Assembly: GCF_029867415.1 (NCBI RefSeq)
Contig: NW_026705327.1
Span: forward strand, 620,001-684,000
DNA from: Vicia villosa
Lineage: Eukaryota > Streptophyta > Magnoliopsida > Fabales > Fabaceae
DNA length: 64,000 nucleotides
Direction: 5' to 3'
Each line of letters starts with the position of its first letter. The stretch's first letter is position 1. Below, piece after piece: positions 1-11,227 of the stretch. The position numbers and the translations under genes are program-made. The notes under the pieces were generated by a model, which saw only the letters and a program-made list of their open reading frames with translations, was not told where the DNA came from and ran no database searches.

Positions 1-179
1 AATACCTATAAAAACAAATGAAAAACTATCAAATGGTATAAAAGTATATGAAAATACAACTATTCACAAAGTATACGTATTTATACACAACACGGGAAAT
101 TATTCAAACGGTATTAACAAAAGTCTCGATAAGTGCCACTATTTACATACACAAAATAAGTACATTTTGGCACTTATCA
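1..179 (-). mobile_element. LTR fragment, family Z (element 3' LTR, runs off the window)
   Basis: The sequence ends at CACTTATCA (171-179), so on the minus strand the LTR opens with TGATAAGTGCC. Immediately right of it is a purine-rich tract on the minus strand, which is where a retrotransposon's 3' LTR begins. The same ~180 bp recurs almost unchanged at 37919-38098. Only the U3 end is inside the window, so length and target duplication cannot be checked. Confidence 0.7.
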
Positions 180-192
180 AACTCTCCCTAAC
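180..192 (-). other. Polypurine tract of element Z
   Basis: Read on the minus strand, a tract of the type AAGTTAGGGAGAGTT abuts the LTR start TGATAAG, preceded by a TTGAGGACAAACAAAG-like stretch. This resembles plant Ty3/gypsy 3' ends of the TTGAGGAC...AAGTTTGGGGG type. It primes plus-strand synthesis and fixes the element's orientation. Confidence 0.65.
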
Positions 193-2244
193 TTGAAACT
201 TTGTTTGTCCTCAAACAATGTCAAATAAATCAAAGAATCAAAAGTAATAAACCAAAGAATTGTGAATCAACAAGTTTTAAAAAACCAAAAACAAATGTAT
301 GGTTCAACACAAAAATGTATAAAGAAAGTAAGTACTTACCACTATCCTACAATGACAACAAGTAAACGAAACGAATCCTAAGCACAAAAAGCATACAAAA
401 CATTCTAACACAATACGTGCTCACATCATGAATCACACCTAGCGAAAATTCATCAATGGATGAAGAACACACATAGGTAAAGGACTTTTAACACTCATCC
501 AACAATCTTGCAAACAAAAGATTAAATTATGCATTCATCCAAAAATCACATTGAAGATACAAAAGCAAAAATCACAAGGGCTTTTCAAGGTTGTATTGTA
601 GTTTGGTTAACAAACAAAGGATAAGTCCTAAGGCTAATCGAAATAAAAACTTGCCTAAACCTAAGGGAGTGATCAATCCACAAATTTCCAAGCAACAAAA
701 TCTCGATTAAACTTCCTCCTTAACCATAAGTTTCTCAAACCAATCAAAATACTTATTAGCACAATTATTCACTTCTCTTTCCTTTTTGTTTTTCAAAACT
801 TTTTCACATTTTTTCTTTCTTTTTCATTTTTCTTTTCTTTTCTTTTCAACCTCATAGCAACAACCACATAAGTAGCAACCATTTTTCTTCCCAACTTGAA
901 TTCAACCACATCATAATGTGAATACTCTCTACTTTCTAAGGCAAGGTAAAAATTCAAACCACAAATCATGGTTGAGGGTTCAAGAAGACAAAGAATCAAT
1001 CATCCATGCAAATATGAGAACTAAACACTCAAAGATAAGCATTTAGCAAAAACAACATGGACATTGACCAAAAGGCTCAAAATGGTTAACAAATGATGAC
1101 ACACTCACAAGGTCAATTGACTATTTGGTTATGGTGGTTATGCTCAAAATGAAACAAAATGCTTTGATCCTTTTCATGCTTTCGTAAAATCAATATAAAC
1201 AAAAGATTAAGCATAATAACATCTAGTTAAAATAAAGATTGTGGCCTCCAGCATATGTAAAAAATAGAAAGCTTCCTCACATTTATGGTTTGGAAACTAA
1301 AGTGATTCAATCAACAAGCAAGTAATGCAAAAGAATGAATGGTATGGTAGTTGTGCAAATGAAAAGTTTCCTAAACATATTATGCAATAGAAAACGAAAA
1401 ATGAGTACCTTGAATGATACGACTTCAAAAACAATATCCTACCATACATCCGCAAGTTGAAACACTCAAGCTTTGGAAAATCACCTTAAAATTCTTTGAA
1501 TTACCAAGAGGAATAGGAACCCCACTAGTACAAAGCAAGAGGAATAGGAACCCCACTAGTACAAAGCAAAAAAAAATATTTACTATCATCGCTTAGCAGA
1601 TGACAGAAGAACCTGAAAAATCAGAACAGAAACAGTTGTTCCAATTTTCCTCCACTTCACCTAAATACTTTTTAATCCTAATTATAAACAACATTTACAA
1701 CCGTTAGGGTGCCTCCCAACAAGCGCTTGTTTTACATTGTTAGCTCAACGCCTTTATTGTTTCGGTGTTTGGAAAGTAGCTTCCTCCAATCATGCGATGG
1801 TGATGTCTCACCGCACAAGCCTAAAGAAAGTGTCCTAACTAAAGCACTCAACAAACGTTACAGGTACAAATATATACAATGATTAAATGAATATAAAAGC
1901 CAAAGTATACAATTATATACACAAACATAAACATATATACAAGTAAGGAAAAATACAATTATTATCATACAAAAAGAGAAAATTGGTGAATGTTGGATTC
2001 ACAAGTTGAAAAGTGAAGATTTTGAATAACGAACGGGTCCGATCTCAACTTGTTTCACCAACATTCACCAACAAAGTTTACTTGAATGCAAACATATACA
2101 AGTAACTATATGGTGAACATAAAAAAGTAAACATGTACAAGTAAATATATATATATATATATATATACGGGAAACTATACAATATATACGTTATATACAA
2201 AGATCAAAACCATAAAAACTATTGCGATGCAATTCAAACAACCA
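193..2244 (-). mobile_element. Internal region of non-coding (LARD-like) element Z
   Basis: About 2 kb between the polypurine tract and the primer-binding site contains no ORF resembling gag or pol. At about 1704-1740 there is the stretch GCCTCCCAACAAGCGCTT, which I recognise from many plant non-autonomous gypsy internal regions. A duplicated 28-bp segment (AGAGGAATAGGAACCCCACT and flanks) lies at about 1507-1565, and a (TA)n run near 2145-2166. Most likely a large non-autonomous derivative relying on proteins from a relative. Confidence 0.55.
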
Positions 2245-2262
2245 TCCCCGGCATAGGCGCCA
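2245..2262 (-). other. Primer-binding site of element Z
   Basis: On the minus strand this reads TGGCGCCTATGCCGGGGA, a variant of the tRNA-Asp-type site TGGCGCCGTTGCCGGGGA used by Athila-group elements (seen intact at 32612-32629). It lies 3 bp from the presumed LTR end TG at 2266. The CCTATG core departs from the usual site. Confidence 0.65.
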
Positions 2263-2265
2263 TTT

Positions 2266-2810
2266 TGTTGAATTCAGTATAGGGCAAGCAACAAAAAAGA
2301 TTTGGAAATTTTGATCCGGGAATTATCGTCCTTAAAGATGGAGAGATGCCATTCAACAGTTTCTACGGTCTCGGACTTTGGATTGAATGAGGAAAAACTA
2401 AACAAAGATATAGACAAGAAAAGAATAAACACATTCTTAGAAGAGAAATAACGTATCAAGAATGTAAATATATTCACTCTTCACAAACAAACACTTACCA
2501 ACCCGTTATACTCAACCTACGATACTCATCTATGTCATCACGTATCTCTCACATAAGCGTCCATCTCTAGAGCATAAACGAGATCATCTCACAACTAACA
2601 TTTTCTCTAACGCGAAGTCGCGAGATCATCCGTATTCTCGCGTCGACGATCTTTTGTGCGCCGCTCAAACACGAAAGCATTAAGTACAGATACAGACAGT
2701 GAATGCTAGGTCTAAATCTATCTCTAGAGTTCAGAACCAACAGATTATCATCCTAGATAAGGAATCAATAAGTTTATCTCTAAAGCAACCCAAATCCCCA
2801 TCATATAGCA
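2266..2810 (-). mobile_element. 5' LTR of element Z, truncated at its right end
   Basis: The LTR starts (plus-strand view) with TGTTGAATTCAG next to the primer site. If complete it should end in the CACTTATCA seen at 171-179 and 38090-38098. Instead the sequence passes at about 2810 straight into family X LTR (CAAAGTACAGTC...). The outer part of this LTR and the first ~280 bp of the X LTR are both missing, so one deletion crossed the boundary. The exact breakpoint is uncertain by a few bases. Confidence 0.5.
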
Positions 2811-4083
2811 AAGTACAGTCGAAACTCTTGATTTTTTGTCAACATCCTTCCATTGAAGTATCATTCATCATTTGATCAAGTATTGATCATGTTTCATCAA
2901 GGAAAAGTATAAAGTCAACAAATCAAAAAGTTTCTAAATTAGGTTTTGTATAGGAGAAAGTCAACTGAACTTTGACCAGCCATAACTCTCACATGGAACA
3001 TTTGAAATTTTCCATCCAAAGCTCAGTTTGAATGAAATTGAATTCTCTACAAATTTGTCTCTCACATGCGAAGTCTAAAAATGCTTCATTTGAGAGATAT
3101 GGACTAAAACATTATAGGTCCTTTTCAAAAGTCAACAAAAAGTCACCTTTTTGAAAAGGACATACAATGAGCATGGAAAATTATTTTGGTATGAGACCAA
3201 AGACACTGGTTAGATGACTCTCTAAGGTTTCTAAAAAGTCCTAGAACTCTTCCATACCTAAACAATTGAGAGAGATGAGCCTTGTCAAAGTTGGACTATT
3301 TTGGAGGGAAAAATGTGAAGGAATTTGAATATTTTTGCAAATGGGCCCAAATTATTTTGATTCAATCTTGATCCCCAAGTATCCAAGAGCCCAAAATCTC
3401 TTTGCCACGAAAATATATGATTTATTTGATTTTTTTATTTTTTTATTCCAATTAAAAAGAATTAAAATCATATATATTAAAAGAAAATCAAATATTTGAT
3501 AAAGAGGTGATTTGGATCTAATTTAATCATCAATAATATCTCATGAACCATATAATTTCGTGCATAGGTGATTGGAAAAAGATTGGACCAATTTGGCCAT
3601 AATTAGAAGCTTTCATGAACCAAATTTCAATCATATTTTTTCAAAATTCAATCAAAAATATGGCAAGATTCTTTCTACAATGGTTGACATAAACTCTTCT
3701 ATGAATGATTCTGGAAGTTTAATTGAATTTCTGTGCGCGTTTACGAACAATTACCATGTTAGGGTTTTTACTTTGAATTTAGGGGTTTTCGTTTTAGAAG
3801 CTTTTGGGCCACGATAATGGTACAGGTAGGTTCGCATGAGGAAGACGATTATAAATCTGGCCTTGAATTTGATTTTCATGCGCATATGAATGCTTTTGTG
3901 GTACACAGATGTTATATATTTGGTTTTTTACAGCTACTCGGTTAAGAGCGGTGTAAAAGGTTTTAGTTGCAGGTTGTTAATGAAGATGATGAGTTGTCAT
4001 CACTCTATTTGACACTTTTAAATTCTCGCGCATGTTTCCCATTCTGTTGTTTAAACTCTCTATATTATTTGCCAAGCGTGTTC

Positions 4084-4330
4084 CTTAAACACTTGAATTG
4101 CCTAGTTGAGTTGGTCACCGCACTGAAGGGAGGGGGCGTTGGTTCGAACCTTCACTCCCACACTTTATTTTTTGAATTACTTTGTTTATGGATCCGGTGG
4201 GCATCACGTGGAAAGGGTTATGATACAGCCTCAAGCCACCACCCCAAGATCGTTGCGTCCTCAGATCCAATGACTCCAGCATTGAGGAGGTATCATGGAC
4301 CATCAGAGATGAACAGCACAGGATCATGAG
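4084..4330 (+). repeat. tRNA-like (SINE-like) segment inside the X LTR
   Basis: A possible pol III A box (TAGTTGAGTTGG, 4103-4114) is followed 26 bp later by a good B box (GGTTCGAACCT, 4141-4151), then about 180 bp of unrelated sequence ending in a T-rich stretch. This is the head arrangement of tRNA-derived SINEs. The same segment is in the other X LTR at about 35007-35263, so it was captured before this X copy inserted. The 3' limit is uncertain and I see no flanking target duplication. Confidence 0.45.
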
Positions 4331-5382
4331 CTAAGTCTTACAATGTTTTTATTTTATTTTATTTTTTATTACATATAGTTATATGTTTATTTTTTGTAAT
4401 TTTTCAAATAAACCTAATATGTTTTATTAAATCTTTTTTTTCATAAAATAAACCTTATATTTTATTATTTCTTTTATTCAAATACTTTTATAAATCGTAA
4501 ATAATTGGTTTTTTTAATTCATAAAAATTGTGAGAAAGTCACGTATTTAATCAAATTTAATTTTTGACATCGATTTAATTAATTAGGTTGAAAAACCAAT
4601 AATTAATTAACTCGATTATATTTTCTATTAACTAAAGTTAACTTGTACCCTAATCACGGGTTACGAAGATCGTGCCTACACTAAAAAAAATATATTTCTT
4701 TGTGCATTCTTTCCAGGGTTATTTTCAGATGCCTCCCGACTACACGCCACGTCAAACCAAAAGCTAAGTCCTGATCTCTTTCTTATTTAATTTTTCTTTT
4801 ATTTATTTTTAGGGTTTAATTCCCACCGTTAATGAATCCCTCCTACACTTACTTTTTCCTTTTATTCTTCTGCCAATTCTTTAATGATCAGGGTCAATGC
4901 TTAATGCTCGAGGCAAACCTTTGCCCATCAACCTTCATCAATCGAAGCTAAGTATTTTTACCCTTTCCTCGTATTTTTACTTTTATTGATTAGGGTTAAC
5001 CGTATTCGATGTGTGAATTATAATGCACTCACATATATCTGGTTGCTTATTTTTCCCACCTTTTCAGGGTTTGCCAATTGCCAAAGCTTCGAATAGTCGG
5101 TAACCCTAAACCTTGATCTTAATTATTACTTGTTCAGACTTATTGTTCTATTTACCCCGCTGGTTTCATTTTCCCTTTCCTCATTATTGCTTTAATTGTT
5201 AATATTAATTATTGTGGTTAGTAATTCTAGGGAGTGCAAGCTTATAATTAACCTAGAATAACTAATTATAAGATAAATATCTGAATCAAATCACGTGATT
5301 GTTGCACCCACGCACACTTTTTGGGTAATCTCTCTGTTGCCTGTTGCCTGTCGCCTTGTTGCCTGTCGCCTTGTGTTTTTTG

Positions 5383-5557
5383 CAGAATAGCCATGTCCCT
5401 CAAATATGAGGATACCTCAGCCATGTTGCCTCGATAAATGCTAAGGTCATAAGACGCTAATGATGTTGCCTTCGATACACCAATATGACATCAACCCTCG
5501 GAAGTTGCCTATGAAAAGGCTGAGGTATCCTTTGGCTGCCTACGAAAGGCTATTCTG
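5383..5557 (+). other. Nested inverted-repeat fold in the X 5' LTR
   Basis: Outer arms CAGAATAGCC (5383-5392) and GGCTATTCTG (5548-5557) enclose inner arms GGATACCTCAGCC (5410-5422) and GGCTGAGGTATCC (5518-5530), both perfect. The fold lies about 510-680 bp before the LTR end, in sequence likely transcribed as the genomic RNA leader. It is conserved in the second X LTR at 36495-36669. Confidence 0.65.
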
Positions 5558-6068
5558 GTTCTTTCCTTAGACTACCTACCTCTCTATGGCATGGGATAGT
5601 CTTATGGCGAACGAACTCTCGATGACCCTTCAACCTCCAAATGAAAGGCTTCCTGCGCTATTATGGTATGGATAGACCCTTTCACCCTGAAAGGCTAAAA
5701 GAATTGTTTTCTACATTATTAAGGTAATTGCCCCTAATTTCTTTGCTCTGGCTAAAAACTTTTTTTCATATTCTTTCTCATAAACTTTCAAAATGGCTAC
5801 GCTCATTTACGAGCTAAAGGCCATATTCACTTCTCCTACATTTCTGAACGAAAAAGAGCAAAGCAATTAAGAGCCCATGGAAAACCATGGATGCAAAGGG
5901 TGCCTTACACCTTCCCTTTGCATAATTACCCCCCGAACTCAGTTTTCTTTAAAAAGGTTTTTTTCTGTTTCTTTTAGCCTTTCTAATTAATTTGGATAAA
6001 ATAAAAGTCGGTGGCGACTCTTGCTATCCGCGACATTTCTTTAAAGTCAGTTCACCGTGTTACAGAAC

Positions 6069-6086
6069 TGGGGACTATGCTGGGGA
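6069..6086 (+). other. Primer-binding site of element X (Ogre-type)
   Basis: TGGGGACTATGCTGGGGA lies 4 bp after the LTR end. It aligns with the Ogre site TGGCGACTCTGCAGGGGA at 57882-57899 with four mismatches. Ogre elements are known to use a tRNA-Arg-like site; the mismatches suggest decay or a variant primer. Confidence 0.55.
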
Positions 6087-6700
6087 TTTTTCGAATAAAA
6101 GAGGGGTTACCTTAAAAGTTTAGGATTCACTTAAATGTTTTCTATTGTTTGCTTTGTTTGTTTTATTTTTCAGGGGCGTTTTGGGAATTAAATGAAGGAC
6201 GAATCCTATTCCCGGATTCAAGAACACTTAAGATTAGGAGTGGCATAGTCATGGCGACCTCTTTCACATATGTGGGAGATGAGTCAATACGAAGTTCACA
6301 CTTGAGTTAGGACTCCATAGCATATGCACACCTTTCTCAAATGAGGGGGGGTCTAATACAATCATGGGAACGAGGGATTGAAAGACTTGTTCAAGAGAAG
6401 AATGAGATGGTCAAAGCCCATAAAGAAGAAATCAGAGGATTGAAGAGGAAACGCCGACCTGAAGAATGATTTCTTTTATTGTATTTTATTTATTATTTCT
6501 CTAGTATTTCCTTGATGTAACTTCAAAAACATATAATACATTGGTTTCTATTTAAAATAATTAATTTGTTTTGTTTCTATTTTCTTTTTTTTAAATGTGT
6601 TAAAAAGCCTTTAACTCCTTGGGATCATTGCATATGCATAAACATAACATTCATAAACATAACATTCATAAACATTACATCACAGGTTTTTATAAAGCAA

Positions 6701-7933
6701 ATGTCTCATCTTTCCGCTGTTTATTTAAGCGAGAAGATGGATCTCGAACAATCTGTCAAAAATCTTCAGGCTCAAACTAACCAGTTCCGAAAAATAATCT
6801 TTCAATTGGCCAAGGGGCAAGAAGAATTAAAGGCACTTCTGACCGAGAAGGAGAAGGATCAACAAAGGGAGAAAGGTGTGCAAGATAAATGGAGATCTAA
6901 ACCTAAGCGGTCATTCACTTTGTTGCACATGTCGTTCTCTCAAGTTCTACAACAACTGCTCGATCAGAACTTGATAACTCTATTACCTCCATATTCATTT
7001 CCTACCAACCCCACTCTTGGGTATACGTACCATGCGAGATGTGCTTATCATTCGAATAGTCCTGGTCACGAAACGGAGGATTGTGGATCGCTGAAGCATA
7101 AGATCCAAGACTTAATTGACGACAGGATCATTGACTTCAATTCAACTAAAGAGCCTTACAGGGCTAATGTTGTGCGCAACTTGAAAGGTCGAGACAAATG
7201 CAATCAACAGGTTGGAGAAGCTCTGATCTCTACATCAGCAACACAACCACAACGTAAACATAATGTGCCTAAAAGACAATTCACAAAGATCAACATGACT
7301 TTGGCAGAATCATTACAACAGATGTTGAAGAAAGGGCTAATTACGTTGAGGGATCCGCCTCGAAATCCTAACACTTTGTCTCATCAGTATAACCCCAATG
7401 CAAGATGTGCTTATCACTCTGACAGTGTTGGACATGACACTAACGATTGCTGGCTATTGAAGAATAAGTTCCAAGATTTAATCGACGACCAGATCATTGA
7501 CTTCAACTTACCTGAGGAACCTCATATGGCTGATACTGTGTACAATCGGAAAAGTCATAATGAACACAACCAATCTGTGGGGACAATTCTAATCTCTACA
7601 CTAGTTCCACAATAATGGCGCAAGACAGAGGCACCTAAGCGTCAATTCACAAAGATCAACATGTCACTTGCTCAAGCATTACAATATCTGCTTAAAGCAA
7701 ACTTGATTACTGTAAAGGATCCTCCCGCGAATCCCAACACTTCCTCTCCTTGTTATAATCCCAACGCAAGGTGTGCGTATCATTCCAATAGTCCTGGACA
7801 CGACACCGACAATTGTTGGACATTGAGGAACAAGATTCAAGACATGATCGATGCCGGTGAAATAGAATTCAATCATCCCAAGACTCCTGTAGTGATCACG
7901 GCTCCCATTCCTATTCACGACAAGATTGATTAA
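6701..7933 (+). pseudogene. X-element gag remnant: coiled coil plus three CHHC zinc-knuckle modules
   Basis: I take ATG 6701 as start because an Ogre-gag-like coiled-coil N-terminus follows it (charged heptads, KGQEELKALL). Three homologous modules follow at about 6910-7250, 7264-7612 and 7633-7930. Each has an amphipathic stretch (PKRQFTKINM..L.QALQ.LLKA.LIT) and then a knuckle NARCAYHS-x3-GHDT-x2-C, i.e. C-x2-H-x5-H-x4-C, ending QDLIDD.IIDFN. The Ogre gag at about 62038-62085 has one copy of the same knuckle. A single in-frame TAA (7613-7615) separates modules 2 and 3. The central capsid (Retrotrans_gag) domain, protease and pol are absent. Likely role, if ever expressed: RNA binding or packaging for a non-autonomous element. 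It could instead be a deletion product of a normal gag. Confidence 0.7.
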
Positions 7934-10253
7934 TGTTTAGAAGGATAAATTCTTTAGATCATTAGATTTACTTTCATTTACAATTTCTTTTCTGTTTGTT
8001 TAAACATTCGACTTATGATAGACATTATTTGTCTTAATAATCATCATTAGTGCATTGCATATGTTTGTCTTGAATAAATTATTTCGCTATCACTCGTTTT
8101 TAAATTGCGTATTTACTTTGCATATGTTTTGTGATATTCGACTCCTGCTATAGCTGTATGCCTTGTGAGGGAGGATGACGAAAACGATACCGCAACCTCA
8201 TACAATATGCTTTTGAGAGGACTATGCTGACGATGTACAGACATTGTTTCAATTCCTAAACAGTGGAGATATAAGGATGTTAATCCCTCGTCAACCCATT
8301 TGAGCCTAAGAAATAGAAGTTTCTTACTTGTACTAATTAAAACCCTTGATCATAATAATTAAAACCCTTAATCATAACCTGGGGCAGGGTAGTTCTCAGT
8401 TAATGTGGCTGAGCATTTTATTTTAAAGAATCATTCAGTACACCTTTCAACAAAGGTTTCAATCGCAAGCGTTCATCCGCACACATCAAAGACGTGTTGG
8501 AGATGTCAATCAAAAGCCAATGATGGTTCATCAATCATTAAGCAAGGCAGTCAATATCTTTCACAAAAATGAAATGAAAAAACATATATACAAAGAAAAG
8601 CCTGCTAAGTCAAAAATCCAAAAGATGACTTAGGCAAAAATCAAGGCATCCCGCTGACTGTAAACTCAAAATGGACAGTTCAGGAAAAAGTAAGGGATAT
8701 CAAAAAGATGAAAAAAGAGAAGTCAATAAATTCCTGAACAACACAATGATGTGACTACCAAGAGGAAGGAGTGACTGGCATCTCAAAAGTTATCTTTGCT
8801 TGTGAACCATCATCATTACCAAAGGGGCAAATCCAATAGTCTCTTAGAACCTGAATGCATAAGTTGAATTAACTGAGCTTAGGACTGAAGATCATCACGG
8901 AGATTGGGATGGGTATAAATAAACTTTTGAGCCTTTATCCTTTGTTTCTTAAACCGTGAACCAAGCCAAGTTACAACCCTTGAAAGTCCAAATTGAAGCA
9001 TGGTTAGTTCGAAAGCATGTTGTCACCGAAAGGGTATCCTGACTCCTTAAGGTTTACCACAAATTCCGAGTTGATATCACGTTTTTACAAACACCACATT
9101 GTTACAAATATCATGTTTTTACAAATATCACGCCTTTACATCTTCTATTTTAACGTTTTTCAAAAACTCAAGACAGACGTATGCATTGCATCTCATGATT
9201 TCTTTATTAAACATATTCTGCTACATAATTTCAAATGTTAGCATCAGAAAGAACTTGCACAGGGTACAACTAATGATTGAAAGTTATCCTGACAGACAAG
9301 ATTACTCCGAAAAGCAATGTCTCCTACGTATACAAGGGGCATGACACGTTTTGCTCAATCAATCTGAGGCAATCAAGTCAAAATTCCAAGAAACTCTCAA
9401 ATGCCTATATCAAGTGAGTTTCAAACTATTTCCCGGTCAATTTGGGATAATCAGGACAAATTTCAAAAATCCCTCAGAAGCATCAACAATCAGGGGCATG
9501 CGCCCAAGTGGGGCCGAAGCTACTGCCCGATCAGTCAGGGGCATCATACTAAGTACTAGGGGCATGTCGCCCATAGTGCACACCTCATAAAGTCCTCGCG
9601 AGGCGAATCTTTCTAAGATTCCTACTAACAGGAGGCAAATCTATGCAAGTCCAATTTGACATCTCGATCAATACTCAGTGGTGTATCTTAATCAAATCCA
9701 GGAACAATAGTTACTATAATACTGGGAGCAACTTTCAAGACGCCCAAGTCTCCCCACAGAGCAAGGTTCACGAGATCATATCCCCATAGAGTAATCATTA
9801 AGAAGAGATCTTCAAATGCTCTCGTCCCGACAAATATATGGCTTCCCAACAAAGTTTACATCTTCAACACTACCGGTTCTCCAACACTTTGCTCTTCTCC
9901 AACATGGTTTATCAACATCTCTTATCCCCAGTCTGGGTACGTCAAGACACTGTTCATCCCCAAGCTGAAATCATAAATCCCCAGCTGTATATCTTCAGAA
10001 CAAGATAAAGACATCAGGGTCCCGATCAAGATACTTCGTATGATATGAATCATGATCACACATCGCATACATATCCATACATTGCATATAGTATCTCATG
10101 ATAAACTCATGCACAACATACAAACTTTCCCATTTATTTTGAGGGACTCATTACATAACACATGCATCATGACGTTATATAAATTGCTACACCTATGGCA
10201 GAATACAGGTACAGACAAATGAACGAAACTTCCAACTTTCCAGGATGAAATTC
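7934..10253 (+). mobile_element. X-element internal region, non-coding
   Basis: No ORF with recognisable retrotransposon domains. The sequence has the look of an Ogre 3' UTR (repeated GGGGCATG-type stretches near 9495-9570). Short ORFs here have no family resemblance. RT, RNase H and integrase, which would normally fill this space, are entirely missing. Confidence 0.5.
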
Positions 10254-10985
10254 AGCTACTACGAACGGTACTGACACGGTCAACGCTCGAAGATCTAATT
10301 CATTCACCACAAACGGTGATGACACGATCATTCTCAAAGATCTAATTCAGCTACTACGAACGGTACTAACACGATCATATTCCAAGATCTAATTCATTTA
10401 CCACGAACAGTGGTGACACGATCATTTTCAAAGATCTAATTCAGTTACTACGAACAGTACTGACACGGTCAAAGATCTAATTCCATAATCACGAACGGTT
10501 TGAACGCGATCAATTACCTCCTCAATCTAATTCAGTTACTACGAACGGTGCTGACACGACAAGAGAATCTATTTCCATCATCACGAACAGTGTGGACACG
10601 ATCAAGTGTTTTTAAAGTCTAATTCAGTTACTAAGAATGGTGCTGACACGACAAGAGATCTAATTCTATCATCACGAACGGTGTAGACACGATCATCTTT
10701 CCAAGATCTAATTCAGGTATTACGAACGGTACTGACACAATCAACTCTCAAAGATATAATTCCATCATCACGAACGGTGTGGACACGATCAACTGTTTCT
10801 AAAGTCTAATTCGGTTACTACGAACGGTGCTGACACGACAAGAGATCTAATTCTATCATCACGAATGGTGTAGACACGATCATCTTTCTGAGATCTAATT
10901 CAGGTATTACGAACGATACTGACACGATCAACTCTCAAAGATCTAATTCGTCTACTACGAACAGTAATGACACGATCAACACTCA
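10254..10985 (+). repeat. Minisatellite of about 16 units (41-50 bp) with a 187-bp higher-order repeat
   Basis: Units follow the pattern TACTACGAACGGTNCTGACACGATCA plus AAGATCTAATTC. Two alternating sub-types (GGTACTGACAC and GGTGTGGACAC) are visible. Four-unit blocks starting at 10576 and 10763 are near copies, and the next unit begins at 10950, so the higher-order period is 187 bp. It lies just upstream of the element's polypurine tract. Ogre/Tat 3' UTRs are known to hold such arrays and to seed satellite DNA. Confidence 0.85.
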
Positions 10986-11216
10986 AACAACTACTTCTCA
11001 AACACTTCAAACATAATCTAATGCATGATCTAATGGATGGCATCTTTAATCCCATCTCCATCATACACCTGGATGGCATCTTCAAGCCCATCTCCGACAA
11101 AGGTCCCTACTTCAGCAAGGGCAAATTTTTGGGTATTGTAGTGTTCAATCCTCTTCTACCTTCAGATTCTGACTGGTGCACAAACCACTCTACATCTTCA
11201 GATATAAGAAAATTGA

Positions 11217-11227
11217 ACAGGGGAAGC
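11217..11227 (+). other. Polypurine tract of element X
   Basis: ACAGGGGAAGC directly precedes the LTR start TGTCATACCCC at 11228. It is weak (one C inside) but in the right place. Confidence 0.55.

Larger units (their letters stand above)
2811..6064 (+). mobile_element. 5' LTR of Ogre-like element X (5'-truncated)
   Basis: Collinear with the split 3' LTR (about 11505-11636 plus 33701-37175) to a common end ...TTCACCGTGTTACA, followed by a primer-site-like sequence. The complete LTR, judged from the 3' copy, starts TGTCATACCCCAAAATGTGC and would be about 3.5-3.9 kb, a size typical of Ogre/Tat elements. The last ~200 bp holds the GTCGGTGGCGACTCT block shared with the Ogre LTR at about 57846-57858. 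It includes a tRNA-like segment and a nested fold listed separately. The first ~280 bp are missing. Confidence 0.8.

Noticed and set aside
3967..4329. 120-codon frame in the X LTR (and its partner at 35004-35255)
   Set aside because: It covers the tRNA-like segment, is not conserved as protein between the two LTRs and has a competing antisense frame.
10254..10985. Possible CRISPR array from regular ~47-bp repeats
   Set aside because: Units are continuous tandem repeats without unique spacers, inside a plant retrotransposon.
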